From Cladopsammia gracilis (lineage: Eukaryota > Cnidaria > Anthozoa > Scleractinia > Dendrophylliidae): a stretch of 64,000 nucleotides of DNA. The notes beneath the pieces are model-generated. The model was not told the DNA's origin, ran no database searches, and worked only from the letters and a program-made list of their open reading frames with translations. The translations under genes and the position numbers were made by a program. Below, piece by piece: positions 12,045-24,500 of this stretch (its first letter is position 1; the number at the start of each line of letters is the position of its first letter). The stretch is from contig JAJGOT010000457.1 in the NCBI GenBank assembly GCA_022457155.1, forward strand, positions 372,001 through 436,000. The letters run 5' to 3'.

Positions 12045-15000
12045 CCTTTTTATTTTTCCTTGTTTTATTTTGTTGCTTCTTAGGTACAATTTGGGTGATG
12101 ACGATTCTTCTCTGGACGAAATTGTAAGTCCTGTGCCCCGCGATCGCGACTCGTTGGCGTGGTCATCAAAGAGACCAATGGCTGTGTGTAAAATGGCTTG
12201 GCTGCCACATACGAAAGTTCCAATCAAACCAAGGTTTGTCAAGGTTAATTGAAAAAGGTCTATTAGCTTTCGTTTAGCGGAAAAATGGCTTCAAAACTTA
12301 GAAATATTTGAATGGCAGAACATTGTTCCACCCATTGTTGATCAACAGACCTCCCTCATTCCTCGTCTTTTGAGGAAGGGAAAAAGAGAACTTGGAAACT
12401 GACGCGGTTATATTTTATTACTTCTTAGTTACAATCCGCAAGTTGAAAATTTTGGGGAAGAAGTCAGTGTCCGGGAAATGATCAATCCTAACCATTCAGA
12501 AAAGAATGTAATCATCTGCATGAGTGACCTTCATCTTGACAGCATCTGGTTGAAGAAAGAAAATGGAAGGTTCAAAACCTTTATCCAGGACTTAGCAAAG
12601 ATCTCAAAGGTAAGGATAAAATATGCCTAGGTAGATGGCATGACGTTTGTAGATAATTAGATGCGTGGCAAATTTTGATATCCAACACGAAGTGTCCCAT
12701 TAAGTTTAAGTGTTAACTATCTTTTCTGAAATGTAAGGTAAGCATTAGTGTTAGTGTTGTTTTTAGGTTAGGGTAAATGCACCTGCTTATCTTTACTTAA
12801 AGAGCGGAATTTAGGGGACACTTCGTGACGTTTATTGTCTGAATTTTTGAAACAAGTGATGTTGAAGTTGAGTAGAAGAGCAAGAGGACACTTTGTGACG
12901 CTTATTAAATTTGACATGCATCTAATTATCTGCAATCCTGGTCATAACTGTGGTATAAAGTAGGTGCAATTACTCCAATAGTGGTGTAAGAGCGGTTTTC
13001 AATTGTGAGTTTCGAAAGCAATTTTGTGTCTGTATTGATTTTGTTTTGCTCCGCTTGTGGTTGGTATTAAAAAAAATAGCACCCCTTTCTCAGTTAATCA
13101 GAAGTAAACCCATACCAATCGTCACTCTCATGCGATTTCCAGCGCATGACACAGGCTACAACTATACTTGCTTCCAGTTATCATTGGTTCATTGGATGGT
13201 CTACATGCATAAACTTTATGACGGTTCGGATTTTAGTGCGTAAGTTGATAGCACTCTACGAGGATCACAAATTTCACTCGATGTAGCAGTGCTAGAATCT
13301 CCGAACGACAAAATAAATACAAGAATAAATTATGAAAAAAATTGAAAAATACGTTTACGGACAAGAAGACAAAAACTATTTACAGTGGCGGTAGTTCTAA
13401 TATTGTCAGATAGTAAATGCCATTTCCTGTGCTGTAATTGCATGGTCAAAGTGATTTCGTTGGGACTCAAATTTAAAGCCGCTTTTAACCCTTTAAGCCC
13501 TAAGAGTGACCAGCATCAGATTTCTCCTTGTAATATTAATGCCTTTTTAATAAAAATGGTCATGAGAATTAAGGACATGATCACACAAGATGAGTTCTCT
13601 TGATATCCAAACAATTTCTCCCCACTACTTCTAAAGGACATGATCACACAAAATGAGTTCTCTTGATATCCAAACAATTTTTCCCCACTACTTCTATAAG
13701 AAATAAATAGGACTAGAAATGAGAATTTAAATTTTGATATTAGGGCTTAAAGGGTTAAATAACTCCCTTACGTTGTAATTTTGAGAATTGTTATTGTTAT
13801 AACACCAAAAGGTACCGCTCTAGAAGTTTAAAAAAACTTCTGTAGCAGAATTAAAAGCAGAATCAGAACTCGATACATTGATATTTGTAGCTAACACCAA
13901 GCGCGGGAAAACCTCTGCGAGCAAGTCACAATTGGTTTTAGAAATTATATTTCTGTTTGGATGAGAAAGTGGCGCGATCTTTTTCAGTCACAAATCGAAG
14001 TAATGTAATTCGACACTTTAATATTGAAAACTAATTTATCAGACGCTAGCTTCTTTATCCCCTCTTACGAATGTCGTATAGCTAGGAAAGATACCGTCAG
14101 TAAAGGTCTAAAAGAAACGACCGTCGTTACTTTCTAAGTTTCGTATCACTCCGGACGTCAGCCGTCAGTAATGAGTCGTGGTCTGTAATAGACAATATTC
14201 GTATTCTCGGTATTGAACTGGAACTAGCTTACAGTCGAGGCTAATGCGGGGGAATATCATTAAAAATATTTGCATGTGAAAAGATTCCCCCGCACGAGCC
14301 TCGACTGCACGCTAGTTCCAGTTCAATATCGTGAATACGAATATTGTCTATTGCTTGTTGTGTTATTATCAGAACTTAATAAGATAGGCTTTATTCTAGC
14401 TTTGGATTCTGGGAAAGCACAGATTCATTCCTGGAACTAGACGTTGACCAGCCTATTTAGTATTTTACGTGAATAATGCAAACGATAAGAGAAGACAGCA
14501 TTCAGTATTAATTAAAAAAAAATTGGAATACTTTCAATTCCGAAACTTTTCGACCATCTTCTGGGGCTTCCCAACAACGCATTGTCCGATGGTCAAAGGT
14601 ATGATCATAACAACAGCCACAGACATTACATCAGATTGACCATCCCAGCTTGTCGAAACGTTTAGTTAATAATATATATACATAGCCCAAGCCTAACAGC
14701 GTCGCACTTTGAACAAGCTTAACTAAGGTGAAACTTAACTAAGGTGAAAGGTTGGAAGCACAAGAATTAAGATTGACGAACGGGCTATTTTCAATTTTAG
14801 CAATTCTCAAAAACAGTATTACGCGACCGTCTGCACAGTACATTTTTATAGACCGTACAAAAGTTCACAAAAACAACTTTTCTCTGTCTAGAATAACTAG
14901 TACCACTAGTTTCCGAATAAAATACAGTTTATGTTTGTGAAAAATTGCCCGAGAAACTGATTTGAAAATCAAAAATTGAAAAAATACACAAACATATTTG

Positions 15001-18000
15001 CATAAGGCGATGCGAGTGAAGATAGAACTGTACTATAAAATCAAAGTCTTGTTTTGTTTACATAAAATCGCTTTTCAATCTATCTAATGAATGAACAAAC
15101 AAATAAAAATGGACAACACAATCTTCTTTCGAAAAAATTTATTCAAATCTCCTTTAGTTTACATTTAAAAGCAAAACGCGTACCATTTAATTATAGCTCA
15201 TCGAGTTCAAGCTTTCTTCGATGAAATTCAAGAGATCGATACAACTGAATTTAAGCACGTTTTAAAATCAATTCTCCAAAACTAACAATAACACTAATAA
15301 AAAGTCACTCACAGATTGATATCAACATAAATTCTCATCGAAAACTGTAATCTGTTTTACCTTTAAGTCCCTCGCTTGCTTGGAAATTCAAATCTCCGCT
15401 TCTGGTTCTGAAATCCGTAGAAAACAAACATCTCCCGCATTGATAAAAACGTAATACATGAAGTTCCTCGAAGCAAGATTTTATCCCTGAAAGCTCGTCT
15501 TTTTCCACTAAAGCGGCTTCTGAGTATACCTTAATTAGTATCCCAGTCTTGAGTAGCAAACCGCGAAAAAATGCAGGAAAATAACGACTTTAATTCTCCG
15601 CTAGACACAACAAAACAACTAAAGTGTTTACCGAGCTCACGGCTGTGTGGCCGCGCGAAAAAAAAAAGCCTTGCTTTCAAGATCCCGGATGTTGTTCAAA
15701 CACGGTGGGCGGGCACACGCGCGCCCGCGAAACATTCCGCTAGCCATGACCATGAAAAATCACGGCACAGGTTCTATGAGTATGGAGCTGCGCAGCCAGG
15801 CCTTCGACCTGGCAAGTGCTCCGCTATCAATCACACTTGACACACAAGCTGTCATGCATACGTTTAAGATCATTTCTGGAGCATTTCAAACGATTCCTTT
15901 CATTAGTTTTCCAAGAGGCCAATTACAATAGAATTCGTGTTTGAAATCATTTTTTTTCCTCAGACTAACCTTCACACATTGATACTCCTTGGGGATTCTC
16001 TGGAGATGTGGTTGGATAGTGTTGATGCAAAACCGAAAGCAATAAACGAACGAATCAAAGACTGGCAATCAAACGACACATGCTGCATCCTTTTCGAAAG
16101 CGTTCGTAAAATGGCCGACGAAGATGGTGTCAAAGTGTTCTACCTTCGAGGAAATCACGACCATGAGATGGACGCCAAAACGGTCAAAACTCTAATGGGA
16201 GGCAACGTGGAGTTCATCGAAGGCTCCCTTATTTATGAAATCAAAAGTGACGATGGGCATACGTACAGAATCCGCTTTGCACACGGTCATGACTGGGATA
16301 TTTTCAACACGTACTCTCTGTCCCATCCGCATGACCCTTTGGGTGGAAGACCGATCGGGTATTACGTTACACGGGCAGCGGCTACAGCAGAATCCCAAGA
16401 GAGTGAAACAGAAGAGGTATACAACTGAACAGTTAACTTAAGTCTGTTAAATATGGTACCGCTATAGAGTGTTTGCAAGTGACATCACGGCGGCCATATT
16501 GGTGTCCCAAAACAATGAAATGACTGCCATATTGGTGTCCTCAACGAATCCTATGGGACTTTAGCTCTATTCTTATTCAAACATTTCCTATTGTTTTAGC
16601 ACTCCAATATGGCCGCCGGTCACGTGAGTAAAAACACTCTATTGACCAACGGGGGGTTCAACACTGTACTTATTCATTCATTCCCACGACCTAGCCATGA
16701 ATTGTGTCAGGTAAGTTTTAAGTCTTTGATTGAAATCCTACCGCTCTTTGACCATTCAAATGAAAGCTTTTCAGTATTTTGTTTAGCATATTAATTGAAA
16801 TGCTCTTACAGTCGAACCTGCCGTAAGCGACCACCTAAAATGTAAGTGAAGGTGGTCGCTAACGAGCTATCGTTAGACCACTGGGATTTGACTTTGAATC
16901 ATATGGACCTGTATTATTATACATTGGTGTCACTAGCTCGATTTTGATTGGCTATAAGCACGGAGCTAATTATTGCTTGCTGTTTCTGTTACGTCATACC
17001 TACAGACAATGAATTTTATATATGTAGAAGTGACGTCATACCTACAGATAATAGTTTGTCTGCTGTGCATTGATCACTTTTTTGTGCGCGCTCTTGTCTT
17101 TACAAGTGCAGCTCAGGAATATGCATAATAAATTCGGCTTCGGCAGATAACACAAACTTTGGCCTTGATAATTATCGCTATCATGCTCAACCTCATCCAA
17201 TAATTGTTAAGTAATTTCAATGTACAAAGCACCTTTCCGCGGAAAAAGACAACATTGATATAGTTTCTCTTATCATCCAGCTACAGTCGAACCCGAGACC
17301 CTTAAGCTACTTCCCAAAGTTATGCAAGGTCCATGTGTTTGCTCGCAAGAAGTCAGACCACAGAGGATCTTAACTTTGAATCATATGAACCTGCAGTAAT
17401 TTGAATGTACAACTGAGCACCAATCAACGCAACATATTGTATCATATTGAGCCCATGTGGTCGCTTACAAGAGGTCAGACGTGCCAAAGGCGTCAAATAT
17501 GAACCTGTTGTAATACCAATGTACAAACCACATGGATCTTAACTTTGAATCATATGAACCTGTTGTAATATCAATGTACAAACCATAGGGGTCTTAACTT
17601 TGAATCATATGAACCTGTAGTAATATCAATGTACAAACCACAGGAATCTTAACTTTGAATCATATGAACCTGTTGTAATATCAATGTACAAACCACAGGA
17701 ATCTTAACTTTGAATCATATGAGCCTGCTGTAATATCAATGTACAAACCACAGGGGGTCTTAACTTTAAATCATATGAACTGTAGTAATTTCAATATACA
17801 AAGCGCCTATCCGCGCAAAATATTGTGTTGTACAGAGCTCTTAAAGAGGTTTTGGTGATAGGGACAAAAGTTCCGTTTTACTGGAATTGTACCGTAAAGC
17901 TGGATTTCCACTGTTGCGTAATTTTTACGTATGTTTTACGTGCGTAAACAAGTAGCCGGTTATGGCTTTACAAGTGGCTCGTTTGAACTTGTCAAATAAA

Positions 18001-18497
18001 GCAATTTTTTTTCTCAAACGATGCGTGACATAAATATGCATTGTGTGAAATTAAAGATAAGTGGGTGACGTAATGCGTTAAATTTGGTGACCTTTACGGG
18101 ACTGCCATGTGCATTGCATGTCAAGAATGTGTTTTTCAAACTCGGGTTTTCGAACGCGTAAGGTTGACCATTCAAATCCTTTCGATAGAAAAACTTTCTT
18201 TGCATTGTACAATTCAAAGTGTCAAGCAGAGATGACTGCTATAAAAAACAATAGGCTTATCAACACGATCGATAAATATATTTTACTGTTTATTCTTGCA
18301 AGAACTCTAGAAAAATAATTCTTATTCCTAAACAATCTCAAGGAATTCGATCTCAAGTTTTAAATTAAAAATACGAAAATGTACGGTAAGCTTACATGGC
18401 AATTTGACCAATGGTGTGTTCACACTAGAGCAAAACATGTTTAGCGTTGTTTAGTCTGATCACGAATGAAACATATTTTACTGTGAAACGTGTTCAC

Positions 18498-18540
<43 letters not shown>

Positions 18541-21500
18541 TAATAATAATAATTATTATTTAAGTGTCAGAGTATTTAGCTTACTAGCTAATTGTGGACA
18601 CTAAATACGATGATTTAAGATGTTTACTCTGATTGACCTACTTCACGAGGTAGTTTCGACCTAAGGCAGATGGAACATGTTGGCGCAAATGTTGTCTCTT
18701 TATCAAACAGTGCATTGCCCTTCGTTCTTGAAGAATTTCAGAAGTGAGAATAAACCACAAAATCATATAACAGCACGTTCGAGTTCTGTTTTATCGGTTC
18801 ATGTGTTATTATGAAGATTTCATGCGAGCTTATGCCTGCTTCATAAAACATTAATTATAGAAACAAGCGTGGAATGTGTTTTAAATTTAACAACTAATGT
18901 GAAGAATGAAATTACGAACATGTTTACGGGAAACGTGTTTCGTTGAAACATGTTTACTATAAACATGTTTCGGTGCTAATGTGAACACAGCACAATATAT
19001 CGGGAAAAGGATGTCATGGGCATGCATAAGAAACATGAATGCTACATTCTTATGTACTACGTATACGTATAAGAACAGTATAAGAAGCCGGATGTGGCCA
19101 ATAATTATTGCTAAAGCTTGCACTTAGTCCACATTCCTGTAAACCACGTATGTACCTATGATTGTTAATTTCTCTATTACGAAGGCTACCACAGGAAACC
19201 TCCAATTCGTTCATGGTTCATGACCAGTGATGCAGGTGTGAAGGGTTGAAGATGGGGTTTTGACATTTCCATAACGTCATTTTGCGTCAATATTGACGTT
19301 GGGTAGCATATCCGGTGAATTGTGCTGACTGCACAAAAACCGGATGATTAGCTGACCGCAAGAAAAGGAGAACGTCAAGGGCAAGTCACCCAGGAAAACA
19401 ATTGATTTTATTTCCCTATTTCCCTCGATTCCGGCCACATTGGGAAGGTCCCCTTTTTTTTCCTACCTCCGGTAGAGTTCCCCAACTCCCTGTCTCTCGC
19501 AGTTTAGAATTTCCTCTCCATGATCTAACCATGATGTTATAATAAGTCTGGGTTAATTGATAGGTTTTTTAATTGGTTCGAACTGTCAGGTTATTATGAA
19601 GATCACAGCCGGCTTCCTCGGAAAGATCCCCTGGACCACTGTCAAGTCTACGATCATGAAGACGTTATCATGGCCCCGCGTACAGAAATGGTTTACAACG
19701 CACCTCCTTCAAAGAGCTTTGGGCAGAAACATTTCAGAAGATGAGTACATTCTTTTGGATGACGGAAAGTGGATTAAGATGGCGAATGTGGTGAAGTATC
19801 CTTACTTCAAGCGTGCCATTGAAAAGGTAACTTTTTACATATTATATTCTTTGCGAGTGTTGAAAGCAAACATAGCAAGCTTTAGATTGAGATTATCACC
19901 TAATATACAGTGACAATTATACTTAAATATCAACACCCTAACCTAACCTAATTTTTTCAAGATGGAATCCATTTCCACCATCTTTTTTATTTATAGTTTC
20001 AGGGCACCAGTAGAGGGATTTTAAGGGAGGTGGTCATTCAAAAATACACCCTTTCTTCCTTTCTATCTGTCTAATCCATCCATCCATCCATCCATCCATC
20101 CAGTTAATATACTGATGTAAAATATTGTAATTAGTATATGTAGTTATATATTTTCACGGCTTTTGTGAAAAACAAAAGTGCAATTATTTGTAATTTTTGA
20201 CAAAGTCACCGTGGGTAAATAAAGTTTTTCTATTCTATTCTATTCTATTCTATTCTATTCTACCATCTATTCTACCATCCATTCTACCATCTATTCTACC
20301 ATCCATTCTACCATCCATTCTACCATCCATTCTACCATCCATTCTACCATCCATTCTACCATCCATTCTACCATCTATTCTACCATCTATTCTACCATCC
20401 ATTCTACCATCCATTCTACCATCCATTCTACCATCCATTCTACCATCCATTCTACCATCCATTCTACCATCCATTCTACCATCCATTCTACCATCCATTC
20501 TACCATCCATTCTACCATCCATTCTACCATCCATTCTACCATCCATTCTACCATCCATTCTACCATCCATTCTACCATCTATTCTACCATCCATTCTACC
20601 ATCCATTCTACCATCCATTCTACCATCCATTCTACCATCCATTCTACCATCCATTCTACCATCCATTCTACCATCCATTCTACCATCCATTCTACCATCT
20701 ATTCTACCATCCATTCTACCATCCATTCTACCATCCATTCTACCATCCATTCTACCATCTATTCTACCATCCATTCTACCATCCATTCTACCATCCATTC
20801 TACCATCCATTCTACCATCCAGCTGTAAGTGTCTTGGTATCGAAATTGATGGTAGCTTAGGTTGGACTAGCCTTAAAGAAAGAAGAAATAAGCAAAAAGC
20901 GCTTATGATGTTTAAAATTATAAATGGCATGGCACCAGCCTATTTACAGAATATTTTTACGAATAACATCGGGCGTTCGACTTATAATCTAAGGACTTCT
21001 AGTTACAATCTACCTTTACCGGTAGCTAAAACTGATTACTACCGAAAAAGCTTTGCATACACCGGAGCGAAAGTTTGGAATATATTACCAGAAGAGATAA
21101 AATCTGAAAAGTCCGCGAGTGCATTCAAAAACAAACTAGCATCTCTCAATCTCCCTATTGAATTTTAGTATTGTTCCGAATTATTGCTCTGTTTTAACCG
21201 AAATACTTATTTTATTCATAGTTAATATACTGATGTAAAACATTTTAATTAGTATATGTAGTTATATATTTTCACGGCTTTTGTGAAAAACAAAAGTGCA
21301 ATTATTTGTAATTTTTGACAAAGTCACCGTGGGTAAATAAAGTTTTTCTATTCTATTCTATTCTTCTATCCATTCTACCATCCATTCTACCATCCATTCT
21401 ACCATCCATTCTACCATCCATTCTACCATCCATTCTACCATCCATTCTACCATCCATTCTACCATCCATTCTACCATCCATTCTACCATCCATTCTACCA

Positions 21501-24500
21501 TCCATTCTACCATCCATTCTACCATCCATTCTACCATCCATTCTACCATCCATTCTACCATCCATTCTACCATCCATTCTACCATCCATCCATTCTACCA
21601 TCCATTCTACCATCCATCCATTCTACCATCCATTCTACCATCCATCCACCCTACCATCCATTCTACCATCCATCCACCCACCCACCCATCCATCCATGTC
21701 CGCGAGTGCATTCAAAAACAAACTAGCATCTCTCAATCTCCCTATTGAATTTTAGTATTTTTCCGAATTATTGCTCTGTTTTAACCGAAATACTTATTTT
21801 ATTCATAGTTAATATACTGATGTAAAATATTGTAATTAGTATATGTAGTTATATATTTTCACGGCTTTTGTGAAAAACAAAAGTGCAATTATTTGTAATT
21901 TTTGACAAAGTCACCGTGGGTAAATAAAGTTTTTCTATTCTATTCTATTCTATTCTATCCATCCATCCATCCATCCTTCCTCTCTCCATCTCTCCCTCTC
22001 TCCCTTCCTTCCTTCCTTTCTTCCTTCCTTCCTTCCTTCCTTCCTTCCCATTTTGGTAATTTAGGACTGTTTTGTTCCGAAGTCCCTTTTGTGAATGGAA
22101 CATATTGTTCCCAAATTGGTAATTTAGGAACAATTTAGGACCGTTTTGTTCCGAGTTCCCATGTGTGAATGGAACACATTGTTCCCAAATTGGTAATTCA
22201 GGAACAATTTAGGACTGTTTTGTTCCGAGTTCCCATGTGTGAATGGAACATATTGTTCTCATATTGGTAATTTAGGACTGTTCTGTTCCGAAGTCCCATC
22301 TGTGAATAGAACATATTGTTCCCAAATTGGTAATTTAGGAACAATTTAGGTACGTTTTGTTCCGAGTTCCCATGTGTTAATGGAACACATTGTTCCCAAA
22401 TTGGTAATTCAGGAACAATTTAGGACTGTTTTGTTCCGAGGTTCCATCTGTGAATGGAACACATTGTTCCCAAATTGGTTATTTAAAAACAATTTAGGAC
22501 CGTTTTGTTCCGAAGTCCCAGCTGTGAATGGAACATATTGTTCCCAAATTGGTAATTTAGGACCAATTTAGGACTATCAATTTGTTCCGAAGGCCCATCT
22601 GCGAATGGAACGCGATGTTCCCAAATTGGTAATTAAGGAACGATTTAGGTACCGTTTTGTTCCGAATTCCCATCTGTGAATGGAACACATTGTTCCCAAA
22701 TTGGTAATTTAAGAACACTTAGGAGCGTTTTGTTCCGAATTCCTACCTGTGAATGGAACACATCGTTCCCAAATTGGTGATTTTGGAACATGTGTTCCTA
22801 ACAGCCTATTCCTTTTCATACTTAAGAGGAACAATTGTTCTTTCTTACTGTAAGTGCTTTAATATAAACAATATTTTAAGGCACGCACAGCCCTGCTTGG
22901 GCAAGTTCAACACCATTTTGGTTGTATCACACTGTCATGAATTTTGCACAATAGTAATAAGGGCGGGCAAGCAAGGCCATGTTGTGGCAAGTTGAAACAT
23001 GCAAGAGGTTCCTTTGTTTGTCATTCGTTGCTCAGTTTGGTTGGTTTTTGCTAAGGTGAAAAGGCAAGTGTGTTGGCCAAATGTTCCTTAAAGGGAAAAA
23101 TGAGCAAGAAGTGCAAAGTCGAATGGTCAAACATTGATGGAGCATCACCAAAACCTAAACGACTTCACTTGGAAAAGGACGAAACAGATACTTTGTATCA
23201 TTGCCCAATACAAGTGTGTGACCATGATGGATTTCAAAGTCAGCGAGGGTGCAGGAAACATGTAAATACCAAGCACAGTTGGTTCTTTTATTTTGACGAA
23301 AAGCCCGACCCGAAAGAAATCACAGATTCGTTACAAGTAGCAAGGGACGTTTCAGTGACAACAACAATTGGTGTTAAAACAAGTGAAACCCCAAAACATG
23401 CCGTCAAAGTACTTCCTTCATTTTCAGTCTCTGATAAAATTGGCGGAGTATTCACAAAATGGTTGACCGGAAGTGGCGGTGGTTGCAAGAAAGATCGTGC
23501 AGCTAAACAGTTAGTGACAAGATGCTTTAAGTTTCTTAAATTTTGTTGCGAAGATGAGGAAGAGTTGACTTTTGACGTGATGGACTTTAGTCTGTGTTCT
23601 CCAAATCTGTACGTTGTTCAAGTTTATCGACTACTTGCAAGACGAATGCAAGCTCGGACATGGTGGACGTTTGGGATACATAGATGCTATTTCTGATTTA
23701 ATCGACTTCAGAAAACTTCATGGTGCATCAGACGCAGTTCTTCAAAAGTTATCCACGACGGAGTTGTACCTTAAAAGGGCCCGAAAGACAGTTGCAAAGA
23801 TGATGAGATTGCAGTGGACACAGGATATAGACATTGACACTTTGGAAGCAAGAGGGCACTGGGCGACAATGGAGGAATTGTTGGAGGTGGTGACATTTCA
23901 CTTGCCGCGCTACGAAAACACCGTGAAGATGTGCAAAAGCAGTCCAGGACAAGTTAATCCCTCAGACTTAACATTTGCCACGAACTTTGTAGCGATGTAT
24001 TTGTTCATCAAAGTCAAGGGGTCGCGGCCTATGACTTATCAGTATTTGACGGTAGAAATGATCAGTACAGCTAAGGAAAACGGTGGATTTATTGATCAGA
24101 AAACGTTCAAGACTGCTGGAAAGTATGGATTTGATTCTTTGATTCTGACCGATACAAACATGCAAGTGCTTGATGGCTACATCTCTTTCGTTAGGCCATT
24201 GCTAAAACCCCAGTGCGACTTTGTTCTGGTCACCAGAAATGGAGGCCAACATAGCAAATTGGGCGAGACTATGAGCAAACTGGTTTTTGATGCAATTGGA
24301 AAATACATCCATCCTACACGTTACCGTCAAATCGTTGAAACACAAAGCCTCAATCAGCTCACTAGCGAAGAGCAAAGGATTTTGTCGGAAGACCAAAAAC
24401 ACAGCTCTGCAGTTGCTAAAGTTCACTATCAAAAACAACGATCCCGAGAAGTGGCTATGAAGGGACACGAGTGTCTACAAAAACTCCAAGGTACCAAAGG

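Noticed and set aside
16192..16398. Open frames overlapping the phosphoesterase exon
   Set aside because: Shadows of the real frame, which carries the catalytic motifs.
16609..16794. Possible extra exon ending CATGAATTGTGTCAG before GTAAGT at about 16,711
   Set aside because: A good donor but no fitting acceptor or phase, and exons 15964-16416 and 19590-19826 join in phase 0 without it.
20197..21168. Long open frame of ILPS repeats (and RMDG/WMVE repeats on the other strand)
   Set aside because: It is translation of the 12-bp satellite; only the last part is LINE coding sequence.
22097..22770. CRISPR-like array
   Set aside because: Units are similar along their whole length including spacers, there are no cas genes, and the DNA is eukaryotic.
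23598..23620. Short intron explaining the recombinase frame change
   Set aside because: The only GT...AG stretch there is 14 bases, too short to splice.
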